DNA of 64,000 bases from Nocardiopsis alborubida. GTDB lineage: Bacteria > Actinomycetota > Actinomycetes > Streptosporangiales > Streptosporangiaceae. Position numbers and translations under genes: made by a program. The DNA is taken from NCBI RefSeq assembly GCF_012396365.1, contig NZ_JAAXPG010000002.1, forward strand, positions 248,001 to 312,000, written 5' to 3'. Of this stretch, positions 17,035 through 25,228 are shown piece by piece. Under the pieces are notes generated by a model. The model was not told the DNA's origin and searched no databases. It worked only from the letters and a program-made list of their open reading frames with translations. Position 1 is the first letter of the stretch; the number at the start of each line of letters is the position of its first letter.

Positions 17035-17352
17035 ATGGACGCACCCTTCACCGCAGAGGCCAAGTGCCGTGATCTCGATCCCGACGCCCTGTTCGTGCGG
17101 GGAGCACGCCAACACGACCTCAAGCCCATGTGCCGCAGATGCCCCGTGCAGACCGATTGCCTGGCCGAGGCGCTGGACGGGCGGGTCGAGTTCGGCGTGT
17201 GGGGCGGCATGACCGAGCGCGAGCGCCGCGCCCTGCTGCGCCGCCGCCCCGAGGTGACCAGCTGGAAGGAGCTGCTGGAGAGGGCACGGACGGCCTACGA
17301 GCAGACCCACCCCACCCAGACCCGCAGTCCACTCTCCGCCACCGCTGTCTGA
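17035..17352 (+). CDS. WhiB-family iron-sulfur transcription regulator
   Basis: A 105-residue Wbl protein. Cysteines C11, C33, C36 and C42 are the four [4Fe-4S] ligands in the usual CXnCX2CX5C order, and the GVWGG turn and a basic ERERRALLRRR stretch follow. Wbl proteins bind sigma-A and act as redox- or NO-responsive regulators. AGGAG lies 9 nt before the ATG. It starts 36 nt after the HAD-like gene and precedes a chain of closely packed small genes, so it may control this region. Which Wbl subclass is not clear. Confidence 0.9.
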   Translation: MDAPFTAEAKCRDLDPDALFVRGARQHDLKPMCRRCPVQTDCLAEALDGRVEFGVWGGMTERERRALLRRRPEVTSWKELLERARTAYEQTHPTQTRSPLSATAV

Positions 17353-17665
17353 GAGGAGCCGAAGCCGTGACGCCGCGCCCTACCACCAGGACCGTTCCCT
17401 CCCGGGGGAGCGCACGCTCGATGCCGACCAGTACCACCACGCCAAAGCCCTGGATGCCGAGTACCCGCACTGGTGGATCCTGTGGGCTCCCTACCAGCGC
17501 GCCTATCTCGCCTTCTTCCTCGGCCCCCACCCCGTGGGCCCGGTGGACGCTGGCACGGTCGAGGAGCTGCGCGAGCAGTTGGCGCACGCTGAGCACCAAG
17601 CAGCCCTACCACCCGCGGCTGTGTGGCGGTCGGGCCCGCAAGCTCCGATCGTCGGCGGCAGGTGA
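17351..17665 (+). pseudogene. Small conserved protein, start lost or frameshifted
   Basis: From about 17405 a clear coding frame reads ERTLDADQYHHAKALDAEYP followed by HWWILWAPYQRAYLAFF, a pattern of small actinobacterial proteins that often sit next to regulatory genes. It ends with TGA at 17663-17665. In this frame there is no ATG, GTG or TTG between the whiB stop and the conserved part. The well-placed GTG at 17367, with GAGAGGAG upstream, is in another frame. Either a small indel separates start and body, or translation begins at CTG 17345. The function of the family is unknown. Confidence 0.5.
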
Positions 17666-17671
17666 GTGGTG

Positions 17672-17953
17672 ATGGCGGGCTTCAACCAACCCCAGCGGCA
17701 CATGCTGTCTGCACTGGTCGACGCTGCCTTCCAAGCTGGGCTGTCACCGCGCCAGCAGGGTGGTCAGCTGTTCCTGTCGCGGTTCGGGCATCGCGTGCAT
17801 GTCCGCCAGGACGCGGGCCAGTGGTGGGTCGATGCTCCGAACGGTGAGGCTGTTGGCCCGATCGAGGACGAGGACGCGCTCATGGTGGCCGCGGCCGAGG
17901 TGCTTGACACGGTCAGTGCCCGCTCACGCCAGACGCTGGTACAAGGCCGGTGA
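17672..17953 (+). CDS. Small protein of unknown function
   Basis: A 93-residue protein with no recognised family. Visible features are an N-terminal helix (RHMLSALVDAAFQAGL), a strand-rich middle (GQLFLSRFGHRVHVRQDAGQWWVDAP) and an acidic helix near the end. The ATG at 17672 is chosen because AGGTGAG lies 6 nt upstream; two GTG codons just before it are alternatives. It follows the small gene at 17351-17665 by 6 nt and precedes the next by 4 nt, so all are likely cotranscribed with whiB or the methyltransferase. Confidence 0.6.
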   Translation: MAGFNQPQRHMLSALVDAAFQAGLSPRQQGGQLFLSRFGHRVHVRQDAGQWWVDAPNGEAVGPIEDEDALMVAAAEVLDTVSARSRQTLVQGR

Positions 17954-17957
17954 CCCC

Positions 17958-18146
17958 ATGACCACGTCTTCTCCTCCCACATCCGGTACCGAGAGCGCCA
18001 ACGACCGCCGCGCGGCGGCCCACCAACCCCTTGCCGGGTTGCCGCGCGGCCTCCAACCTGCCCCGGCAGTCACCTGCCGAGCCTTCCTGGAGGATGCGCG
18101 CACGGTGTGGGGCCGCCCTGGCTACACCGAGGCGGCGCCCCGGTGA
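17958..18146 (+). CDS. Small protein, translationally coupled to methyltransferase
   Basis: A 62-residue Ala/Pro/Thr-rich protein of unknown function. Evidence that it is real is contextual: it starts 4 nt after the previous gene and its stop overlaps the GTG of the methyltransferase gene (GTGA). The only segment with a hint of structure is the C-terminal CRAFLEDARTVWGRPGYTEA, which could be a short helix. Confidence 0.45.
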   Translation: MTTSSPPTSGTESANDRRAAAHQPLAGLPRGLQPAPAVTCRAFLEDARTVWGRPGYTEAAPR

Positions 18147-18925
18147 ACGCGCACACAACCGCACCCGAGCCCTGCAGCGTCGCCGAGGTACAAGCGGCAC
18201 TGCTGGGCGTCTCCACCACACCACGCGCCGAGGCCTACGCCCGCATGATGCACCAGGTGGTGCCGCGGGCGTGGGGGTTGGCCCATGCCGGACGCGACTG
18301 GGTCGGCGCCCTCCTGACCCAGCTCCGCCCCTGGGGCCTGACCCAAGTCGCTGATCTGGGATGCGGGATGCCCCGCCGCACTCCGGCGACCGCGTCGCAC
18401 CCGGTCGACACCCACGAGTACGCGCTCGCAGTCCGGATGCGCCGGTGCGCCTACCTGGACATCGACCCGGCCGTGGTCGAACACCGCCGCGCAGGGCTCG
18501 CCCCCTACCAGGGCGGCGCCGCACTGGCCGACCTCACCGACCTCGCCCAGGTGCGGGCCGGGCTGGCCGCCTGCGATATCGACCCGCATCAGCCGACCGT
18601 GCTCATCCTCGGATGGGTGCTAGCCCTGCTCGACGACGACCAGGCGCTCAGTGTGCTGGCGTCTCTGCCGAATCTGGTGGCCCCTGACAGCTACGTGGCC
18701 GTGTCCCACCCCACCGGGCGAGGGCCGTGGTCGGCGCTGATGACCCGCACCACCGGCGCGCTCGTGCAGTTCCGCTCCGCCCCGCACCTGCTCGACCTGA
18801 TGACGCAGAGCGGGATGGTGCCCCACCAGGGGCCCACCCCGGTGACGGCCTGGCCGACGCCCGCCTGCCCCACCCCGGGTACCGACGTGCTGTGCGCCTT
18901 GGCCCGGATCGGAGGCCAGCGGTGA
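18143..18925 (+). CDS. DUF574-type SAM-dependent methyltransferase
   Basis: A 260-residue protein of the actinobacterial S-adenosylmethionine methyltransferase family (Methyltransf_19/DUF574). It shows the family pattern: DLGCGMPRRTPATASHPVDT, then CAYLDIDPAVVEHRRAGL, and a later VLILGWVLALL strand. These genes typically sit beside XRE/DUF5753 regulators, as here, and their substrates are mostly unknown. The GTG start overlaps the preceding stop, and its own stop overlaps the GTG of the regulator downstream, so the three are one translational unit. Confidence 0.8.
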   Translation: MNAHTTAPEPCSVAEVQAALLGVSTTPRAEAYARMMHQVVPRAWGLAHAGRDWVGALLTQLRPWGLTQVADLGCGMPRRTPATASHPVDTHEYALAVRMRRCAYLDIDPAVVEHRRAGLAPYQGGAALADLTDLAQVRAGLAACDIDPHQPTVLILGWVLALLDDDQALSVLASLPNLVAPDSYVAVSHPTGRGPWSALMTRTTGALVQFRSAPHLLDLMTQSGMVPHQGPTPVTAWPTPACPTPGTDVLCALARIGGQR

Positions 18926-20049
18926 TCGACGAACGAAAGCTCGGCCAGGCCTTGGCCGGGTTACACCGCAACAGCACCGCCCAGGAGTTGCGACTCGTCT
19001 ACGAACAGGGCGCCACCACAATCCAGGTGGCCGCTGCCACGGGCCGCTCCCTGGGGTGGGTGCACAGGCGGCTGCACGCGGCGAAAACACGGATGCGTCC
19101 GAGCGGGCCGCAGGGACAGAAGCGCCCGCTCCCCAACTTCGCCCCCACGCCTGCGGAGCAGGAGCACACCGATTCCCTCGCCGGGCCCTCGGCCACGGTG
19201 CAGCACCATGTGCTCACCCACCGGCTGCGTGAGCTGCGCACTCAGGCCGATCTGACCCAGGTCCACACCGCTCGCGCTGTGGGCGTCTCGCACGCCACCC
19301 TCATGCGGGCCGAGAACCCGCAGGCGTCCGTGACCTTGGACGTGCTGCGCTCGCTGTGCGCCTGCTACGAGGCGTCGCAGCAGGTGCGCGAGGAGCTCAT
19401 CCGGCTCTGGTGGGGTAGTCGTGCCCCCCAATGGTGGGAGGTGCAGCGCCTGCACGTGCCCGAGGGTGAGCGCGCCGCGGTGGGGTTGCGGGGCGATGCC
19501 CGCCAGGTCTACGGCTGGGCCGACCTGCTCATTCCCGAGCTGATGCAGACCGAAGGGTATGCGCGCGCCATCGAGCGCTTCTTCCACGACGACCCAGCGC
19601 ACCTGGAGATGGCGGTGTCGGTGCGCCTGGCCCTGCAGCGGCGCGTGCGCCGACGCGGAATCGACCAGCGCTACGTCGTCGACGAGACGATCCTGCGTAA
19701 GTGGTGCGGCGGCACCCAGGCGATGGCCGAACAACTTACCGCCCTGCGCGCGCTAGCCGCTCGTGGACGGCTGCGGGTGCTCTCCCACGCCAGCGGCCAC
19801 TTCTTCGACTCACCGTTCGAGCTGTGCTCAATCCCCGGACTCGCCGATGAGGCCCTCTACTTCCCCGGGATCAGGGAAATCCACATCGGTGATCCACCAC
19901 CTCCCACCTACTCACTGCGGTTCCTGCGCAACGCTCTGGAACGGCTGTGGGGGTGGGCCGAAGACACCTCCGGCAGCGTGGCCCTCATCGACGACGCCCA
20001 CGCCCGCCTGCTCGCTGCAGGCCCCGTGCCCGCGACCGCTACGACCTGA
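18922..20049 (+). CDS. XRE-family regulator with DUF5753 (Scr1-like)
   Basis: A 375-residue regulator in three parts. Residues about 8-60 hold an extra HTH-like unit (AQELRLVYEQGATTIQVAA), residues 90-150 an XRE-type HTH (LTQVHTARAVGVSHATLMRAEN), and the rest is a DUF5753 ligand-sensing domain with its marker LIPELMQTEGYARAIE. Such proteins control nearby small DUF397 or methyltransferase genes in Streptomyces-like genera. The GTG start is set by the 4-nt overlap with the methyltransferase stop; longer upstream starts would run inside that gene. The first HTH is unusual for the family. Confidence 0.8.
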   Translation: MIDERKLGQALAGLHRNSTAQELRLVYEQGATTIQVAAATGRSLGWVHRRLHAAKTRMRPSGPQGQKRPLPNFAPTPAEQEHTDSLAGPSATVQHHVLTHRLRELRTQADLTQVHTARAVGVSHATLMRAENPQASVTLDVLRSLCACYEASQQVREELIRLWWGSRAPQWWEVQRLHVPEGERAAVGLRGDARQVYGWADLLIPELMQTEGYARAIERFFHDDPAHLEMAVSVRLALQRRVRRRGIDQRYVVDETILRKWCGGTQAMAEQLTALRALAARGRLRVLSHASGHFFDSPFELCSIPGLADEALYFPGIREIHIGDPPPPTYSLRFLRNALERLWGWAEDTSGSVALIDDAHARLLAAGPVPATATT

Positions 20050-20057
20050 AAAGAACC

Positions 20058-20441
20058 ATGCCCCACTTCTCCCAGCACCGCACCTTTGCCCCCGCGACCG
20101 AGTCCCCCGCCGACATCGCCGCGTACACGCACACCACCCTGACCCGGTGGGGCCTGCCCGCACCGCAGGTCGAACTCCTCACCGCGCGGGTGCGCACCCT
20201 GGCCACCCTCCTGATCGCGTGCTCGGCCACCGAGGTGCGCCTGCACCTGCTCTGGGCCGACGACCGCGTTCGCGTCGAGATCGCCACCCCCGCCATGGTG
20301 CTCTGCCACCGGCTGCCCGCCTGGCAGGGACGCCCTGGTCAGGCGCACACACGCTACGCCACCCAGGTGGACTCCCAGGCGCGAACCAGCGAGGACACCG
20401 AGCCCGCTCCCCCACTCGCCCAAGACCTCAGGAGCGCGTGA
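20058..20441 (+). CDS. RsbW-like anti-sigma ATPase fold with lost N-box
   Basis: A 127-residue protein. Residues 7-85 follow the pattern of actinobacterial HATPase_c_2 proteins (FXAT...V...TL..WGL....VELL...L), a small anti-sigma/kinase fold. The N-box that normally reads ELVTNAVRH and binds Mg-ATP is TLATLLIAC here, so the conserved Glu, Asn and His are gone. The later part (RVRVEIATP) fits the D-box strand without its aspartate-glycine turn. It is therefore probably not an ATPase. It starts 8 nt after the XRE regulator and may bind a partner. Family assignment rests on pattern only. Confidence 0.5.
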   Translation: MPHFSQHRTFAPATESPADIAAYTHTTLTRWGLPAPQVELLTARVRTLATLLIACSATEVRLHLLWADDRVRVEIATPAMVLCHRLPAWQGRPGQAHTRYATQVDSQARTSEDTEPAPPLAQDLRSA

Positions 20442-20510
20442 ACCACCGCGACGACGCCCGAGACGCAGATCCCGCCAGGCGCCCGAGCGCCCCGTACCAA
20501 GGACTCCACC

Positions 20511-21824
20511 ATGACCCAACCGCCACCCGCGCCGGACGCCGACAGCGCGGCCCGCCTCATCCGCCACCTGGTCACCACCGACCGTGACGCGGCCGTGCTG
20601 CTCACCGCACACCCGGGCCCGCACTGGACCCTCGACCTGGCCGCCGCCGTGTGGTCCCTGCCCGTTCCCGAGACCCGGGCCCGGCTCGACCGGCTGGTCC
20701 ACTCCGGCGTGCTCACCCGCCATGACGACGGCCACCACACCATGGCTATCGAAGTGCGCGCCGCCCTGGAGCGCACCGCATCAACGGTGCTGTTGCCCGG
20801 GTGCCGCCGCGCTCGCGCCCGTGTGGTGAGCCACTACGCCGAGCACGCCATCGCCGCCGACCTAGCCCTGGACCCGGGCCGGTGGCGGTGGCACCCGCCC
20901 ATGGTCGAACAGGTCCGCCTCACCACACGCGACCAGCTCAGCTCCCGCGCCCAAGCCCACGCCTGGTTCCACGATGAACTGGACAACCTCCGTGAGGTGG
21001 CTGGCATGGCGCACCGCACCTCCCACCACCAACAAGCTGTGCTGATCGCCGAGGCGATCGGGGTCTGGGACGAGCTGCAAAGGCCCAGCGGCACGCGAGG
21101 CATCATCGATCTGGGGCTGGCCTCAGCAGAGTCCCTGGGCGACGACGGAGCCCACGCGCTGATGCACCACGCCATCGCCTTGTGGCACCTGCGCCGCAGG
21201 GAACACGATCTGGCCTTGGCCTCGATCAACTACGCGCTCGCCTTGTGGATGAGCAGTGAGCAACCCCGACGCTCCCACCACTACCACAAGCGCGGATTGA
21301 CCCACTTCTACCTCGCGGTGAGCTATGCCTACGGCCAGGCCAGCCACCACCTCATGGCAGCCCACTACGCGCAGTTGGCCCTGCACTCCGGTGAAGAACT
21401 CGGCTGGCGCCGCGACATCGCTGTGGCCCGCTACCGCCAAGCGCTCCCCTTGTACATCGACGAGCACTGGACCCAGACCGCAGCGCTGCTGCAGTCGGCC
21501 CTACCGCCCCTGGTCGAAAACAACGAAGAGCTCATGGCGGCGTGGGTGCACCGGGACCTGTGCGAAGTGCTCATGGACCTGGGCCGCTACGACAGCGCCC
21601 ACGAGCACGGCCAGGCCGCCCTCGCCCTAGCCCCGCAGGAACAGGCGCCGCTGCTGTGCGGACAGGTCCATGAGTCGCTGGCCTGGGTGGCCCGCAAACA
21701 AGGCGACCACGACCTGGCCCGCGACCACTTCGAGCGCGCCTGGTCCTGTTACGCGCCACTGGATTCCCCCCTGGCGGTGCAGATGCTCGTGTCCAGTCTC
21801 GACTTCACCAACCCGAGCACATGA
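20511..21824 (+). CDS. AfsR-like winged-helix/TPR protein without NB-ARC
   Basis: A 437-residue protein resembling the C-terminal half of AfsR/SARP-type STAND regulators. Residues 15-90 form the winged-helix unit (AAVWSLPVPETRARLDRLVHSG then HHTMAIEVRAA), followed by the linker RARVVSHYAEHAIAADLALDP and six or so TPR-like repeats. The DNA-binding SARP domain and the NB-ARC ATPase that normally precede are absent, and the start is an ATG with no coding sequence of that kind upstream. It could titrate or scaffold other regulators. No frameshift is seen, so it looks like a stable, shortened protein. Confidence 0.65.
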   Translation: MTQPPPAPDADSAARLIRHLVTTDRDAAVLLTAHPGPHWTLDLAAAVWSLPVPETRARLDRLVHSGVLTRHDDGHHTMAIEVRAALERTASTVLLPGCRRARARVVSHYAEHAIAADLALDPGRWRWHPPMVEQVRLTTRDQLSSRAQAHAWFHDELDNLREVAGMAHRTSHHQQAVLIAEAIGVWDELQRPSGTRGIIDLGLASAESLGDDGAHALMHHAIALWHLRRREHDLALASINYALALWMSSEQPRRSHHYHKRGLTHFYLAVSYAYGQASHHLMAAHYAQLALHSGEELGWRRDIAVARYRQALPLYIDEHWTQTAALLQSALPPLVENNEELMAAWVHRDLCEVLMDLGRYDSAHEHGQAALALAPQEQAPLLCGQVHESLAWVARKQGDHDLARDHFERAWSCYAPLDSPLAVQMLVSSLDFTNPST

Positions 21825-21899
21825 CCCTCTCGTCCCACGACCCTGACCCACTCCACCGCACCACTCTGTCCTGCACCACGACAACGAGAAAGACACATC

Positions 21900-22436
21900 A
21901 TGACCACGAGGTTCGTCACGACGGTCTTCGACGGCGGCCAGGCAGCCCTGAAGACCGAGGAGTCCGCCCATGCGACCTGGCAGTACGCGCCCGGGGCCAT
22001 GCCGGGTCTGCTCCAGACCCCCGACTACGCGACCGCTCTGGCCGACGCCCTACCCCACCTCGACGAGGGCCGAGAAGACCACTTCCGGCTGCGGATGGAA
22101 CGCGGCCAGCAGATGCGCGAACTGACCCATCTGCGCCACTGCTTCCTGCTCAGCGGCGCCGTGCACGACCACGCCCCGCACACCGAGCTGATGGAAGACC
22201 AGCGCGCCCATCTGGCCGACCTGGACCGCCTCGACCACATCGAGATCCGAGTGCGCCCGGCTGCCCCGGTCCTTACCGACCCGACCGGGTTCACCATCCG
22301 AGGCCAGAGCGCCTGGGTCGAGTGCGGCGACCTCTACTTCGCCGCCCCCGGCGACGTCCAGACCTGGATCGCGGAGTGGGAGCGCCTGTGGTCCTGCGCG
22401 GTCCCCCTGGCCACCTACCAGCGCGGCAACCGATAA
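21900..22436 (+). CDS. Stand-alone DUF5753 (Scr1-like sensor) protein
   Basis: A 178-residue protein that is essentially only a DUF5753 domain. It carries the family marker GAMPGLLQTPDYATALADAL near residue 33 and the C-terminal AWVECGDLYFAAPGDVQ segment. The N-terminal XRE helix-turn-helix normally fused to this domain is missing. A regulator with both parts is 2 kb upstream (18922-20049), so this protein may dimerise with it or compete for its ligand. GAAAG precedes the ATG. Confidence 0.75.
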   Translation: MTTRFVTTVFDGGQAALKTEESAHATWQYAPGAMPGLLQTPDYATALADALPHLDEGREDHFRLRMERGQQMRELTHLRHCFLLSGAVHDHAPHTELMEDQRAHLADLDRLDHIEIRVRPAAPVLTDPTGFTIRGQSAWVECGDLYFAAPGDVQTWIAEWERLWSCAVPLATYQRGNR

Positions 22437-22547
22437 CACCCGCTGACTGAACATCGAGCCAGGCTCTCGACCGGCCTGCGCACAGACCCCTCCCTCCGCG
22501 GGAGCCGACCGTCCTCCCCTGCTCCTGGAACGGCTCCCTGCCCCGGT

Positions 22548-22586
22548 GTCCTCGGCCCCGCGCAGATGGGGCGCGGGGCCGAGGAC
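22548..22586 (+). terminator. Perfect 16-bp hairpin before the CPBP gene
   Basis: GTCCTCGGCCCCGCGC pairs exactly with GCGCGGGGCCGAGGAC across a 7-nt loop. No U-tract follows. It lies in the 200-nt gap between the DUF5753 gene and the CPBP gene and is similar in sequence to the stem at 16206-16248. Confidence 0.5.
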
Positions 22587-22639
22587 CCACCCGCTTCTTC
22601 CTTGCCCACCCGATACGACTCTCCAAGGACAACCCACCG

Positions 22640-23488
22640 ATGAACGCTCCCAGCACCACCGACGCCCCGCCAGCCAGCTCGCGGCGCCGGCGGTGGCCGA
22701 TCCCGGCTCCAACCCCGGCCGAACTGCTGCTCCAGCCCCGGCAGGTCTCAGCGTGGGCCGCCTACCCGGTGCTGGCCGTGGTCTACCTGCTCGTGTTCGG
22801 CTACCCCCTGGCCGGAATCGTCACGGCCACGCTCACCGACCAAGCCGCTCCCCGCTTCCCGGCGCCCAACGCCGACACCTTCTGGGCCCTGGCCTTGTCG
22901 CAGTGGATCATGCACGCCGTGCTGCTGGGGTTGACGTTCGTCTGCCTGTGGCTGGTGTGCCGCTGGCTGCTGCGCATGCCCATCGCGGCGGTGTTCAACC
23001 GCACCAGCCAGCAGGAAGCGACGCCGCACCGGAGCTGGGGCCAGGGGTGGCGGGTGTTCGTCTGCGCCTTCGCCGCCATCGTGACCTGGATGGTCGGCAT
23101 GGACCTGCTGAGCGCCCTCATGCCCGAGGCCGCGGTGGGCGGGCCGGTGATCGAGGACCGCGCCGACGCCGTCTGGACCGTGTTGATGCTCGGCCCCGCC
23201 CAGCTCACCACCGCGCTCGTGGAGGAGCCCATCGTGGTCGGGCTCCTGGTCGTGCTGCTCACCGCCGCCCGACGTCCGGCGTGGGAGATCTACACCCTCG
23301 CGATCCTGGCCAAGATCGCCTACCACCTCACCTACGGGCTGCCCGTGCTTGCCCTGGTCCCGGCGGCGCTGGTCATCGTGTGGCTCTACCGCCGCACCGG
23401 TCGGCTGTGGCCGGTGATCCTCGCCCACGCCGCCTACAACCTGTGCTTCTCCGCGCTGGTCATCGCCTGGCCCGCGACCTTCGGCTGA
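22640..23488 (+). CDS. CPBP-family intramembrane metalloprotease
   Basis: A 282-residue membrane protein with about seven hydrophobic segments (about residues 38-60, 76-98, 128-150, 172-200, 210-235, 238-255, 262-280). The Abi/CPBP catalytic motifs are mostly kept: EE in LVEEPIVVG (the usual EEXXXR lacks the Arg), a histidine in KIAYHLTYG and HXXXN in HAAYNL. Bacterial CPBP proteins act in prenyl-protein-like processing, bacteriocin self-immunity or peptide maturation. It is followed by a MerR-like protein and a paralogue without these residues, which suggests a membrane complex. Confidence 0.75.
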   Translation: MNAPSTTDAPPASSRRRRWPIPAPTPAELLLQPRQVSAWAAYPVLAVVYLLVFGYPLAGIVTATLTDQAAPRFPAPNADTFWALALSQWIMHAVLLGLTFVCLWLVCRWLLRMPIAAVFNRTSQQEATPHRSWGQGWRVFVCAFAAIVTWMVGMDLLSALMPEAAVGGPVIEDRADAVWTVLMLGPAQLTTALVEEPIVVGLLVVLLTAARRPAWEIYTLAILAKIAYHLTYGLPVLALVPAALVIVWLYRRTGRLWPVILAHAAYNLCFSALVIAWPATFG

Positions 23489-23497
23489 CCCCTAGCT

Positions 23498-23571
23498 GCG
23501 GGTCTTCTTTGTCCTCCTCTCCTCAGAGGAAGACCCGCGTCACGGTCCCGCCTCGCACCGAGGCGGGACCG
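23498..23571 (+). terminator. Two tandem hairpins after the CPBP gene
   Basis: The first stem pairs GCGGGTCTTC (23498-23507) with GAAGACCCGC (23529-23538). The second pairs CGGTCCCGCCTCG (23543-23555) with CGAGGCGGGACCG (23559-23571) over a 3-nt loop. They start 10 nt after the CPBP stop. The first is followed by no U-run, but the tandem arrangement resembles a transcription barrier. Confidence 0.5.
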
Positions 23572-23621
23572 CGCCCCTCGTCCCTGCTCCTGTGCTTGCA
23601 CCAACAACCCGAGGACCGACC

Positions 23622-24464
23622 ATGTACGACGTCCCCTCCCCGTACTCGATCCTGCTGGCCCGCGCCCGGCTCCTGCTCACCCCGGCCGGGGAGTATCTGA
23701 CCCCGGGAGCAGCCGAACTGCTGACCGGCCGGGCCTCCGGAAGCCTGATCAACGCGGCCAAGCGGGGCGATCTCCTCGCCGAGCAGAGGCGCCCCGGGGC
23801 GCACCGGCGCTACCCCACCAAGGAGATCTTGGCCTACATGGCCGACCGGGGCATCCCCGCGACCGCGCTGGACGCCGTCCACTACGCCGCCGCCTCCGGC
23901 CGGGGCCAGCGGTTGGACGAGCAGGAGTTCCTGGTGGACGAGGCCTACACACGCCAGCGCTCCCCGGGGGTGTGCTGGCACCTGGAAGCGCGTAAGCGCC
24001 TGTCGGACCCCGACGACCTGGCGCTGTCCACCTGGCACCGAGGCGACCGGATGCGCGCGGTCAACTGCTTGGTCGAAGAAGGCGACCGCCTCACGGCCCA
24101 ACGCCAGGCCCACCTCTCCCAGGGCGTGGACGTGCGCACCGTGTGGGCCACCCACATCCCCCTGGACCACCACCGTGCCTACCTCGCGCACGCCTTTCGT
24201 GTGCGGGAACGGGCCGGATTCTCGGTGCGGGTGGTGGACCTGACCAGCGACGGCCGCCCCGTCCTGGAGCACGCCCACCCGGTGCCGTCCCTGATCGCCT
24301 ACCCCGGGCGTGTGCTCTACCTGCTGCGCCACACCGAGCAGGGCCGCCCCGCCGGGGCCATTCGCCTGGACGATGCGCACCTGGCGACCGCCGTGGGCGA
24401 CCTGCTCACCCACCTGTCCGCCCACGGCCAGAGCGCGGACGGCTTCGCCCGCCTGCGCCTGTGA
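23622..24464 (+). CDS. MerR/excisionase-type HTH protein with C-terminal sensor-like domain
   Basis: A 280-residue protein. Residues about 22-70 form a MerR-like winged HTH (LTPGAAELLTGRASGSLINA then RRYPTKEILAYM). The C-terminal 120 residues (VRTVWATHIPLDHHRAYLAHAFRVRERAGFSVRVVDL) resemble the DUF6879-type domain found beside actinobacterial XRE genes; that match is by eye and tentative. It sits between two CPBP-type membrane proteins, so it may regulate them. The ATG follows GAGG at 7 nt. Confidence 0.6.
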   Translation: MYDVPSPYSILLARARLLLTPAGEYLTPGAAELLTGRASGSLINAAKRGDLLAEQRRPGAHRRYPTKEILAYMADRGIPATALDAVHYAAASGRGQRLDEQEFLVDEAYTRQRSPGVCWHLEARKRLSDPDDLALSTWHRGDRMRAVNCLVEEGDRLTAQRQAHLSQGVDVRTVWATHIPLDHHRAYLAHAFRVRERAGFSVRVVDLTSDGRPVLEHAHPVPSLIAYPGRVLYLLRHTEQGRPAGAIRLDDAHLATAVGDLLTHLSAHGQSADGFARLRL

Positions 24465-24495
24465 CCAGCCCATCCAACAACGAAAGACCCCGCCG

Positions 24496-25197
24496 ATGCC
24501 CAGCCGGTCCTGGTTGCCCCGCCCCGCACCCGAGCACATCCGCACGCCCGCCCTGCACCTGGCCCCGTGGAAGGCCTACGCCCTCCTCGCGATCATGTGG
24601 GCGATGAGCGGCGGCTTCGCCCTGGCCCAGCAGGTAGCGAGCATCACGGGGATGCCCGTCTTCGTCTCCTTCGCGGGCACCGTCCTCGCACTCATGCTCC
24701 TGTTCCTGGCGGCCCGCGGGGACGGTACCAGCGCCGACATGGTCGGGATCCTGCCCGCCTGGCCTACCGCTCACCGGCCGCGCCGACGCTGGGTGGCCCA
24801 GTGGTGGGCCACCTGCGCCTACGCCGTGCTGGCCCTGCTGCTGGGAATCGGGGCCTACACCGCCCTGCACCTGGCCCTGCCCGCGGGGTGGACCGGCCCC
24901 GGCATCCACCCGTTCGCGGCCCGCGAGCCGTTCCTGCACGTGGTCACCGTCGGCGCGCCCGTGGTCCTGCTCGGCGCCGCACACCGACCGACGTGGGAGG
25001 TGTACGCCGTCTCCGCCATGGCGACCGTCGTCGTGTTCGTCGTGCCTTTCGGGGTCGGCAGCCTCGCCGCCGCCCTGCCCGTGCTGGTCCTGGTCTGGCT
25101 CTACCGGCGCACCCGGCGCCTGACCGCGCTCATCGCCGCCGAGGCCATCCTCGCCCTCACCACCGTAGGCATCGACCACGCCCTCGCCCAGTGGTGA
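24496..25197 (+). CDS. Membrane protein, inactive relative of the CPBP protease
   Basis: A 233-residue protein with about six hydrophobic segments. Its C-terminal half aligns by eye with the CPBP protein at 22640-23488: RPTWEVYAVSAMATVVVF against RPAWEIYTLAILAKIAYH, and LVLVWLYRRTRRLTALIAA against LVIVWLYRRTGRLWPVILA. The catalytic positions are lost: EE becomes VG-AP, the first His becomes Phe or Val, and HXXXN becomes AXXXI. It therefore looks like a duplicated, non-catalytic partner. It begins 31 nt after the MerR-like gene. Confidence 0.6.
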   Translation: MPSRSWLPRPAPEHIRTPALHLAPWKAYALLAIMWAMSGGFALAQQVASITGMPVFVSFAGTVLALMLLFLAARGDGTSADMVGILPAWPTAHRPRRRWVAQWWATCAYAVLALLLGIGAYTALHLALPAGWTGPGIHPFAAREPFLHVVTVGAPVVLLGAAHRPTWEVYAVSAMATVVVFVVPFGVGSLAAALPVLVLVWLYRRTRRLTALIAAEAILALTTVGIDHALAQW

Positions 25198-25228
25198 CCC
25201 CCCGGTTCGTCTTCCATCAAGGAGCCCT

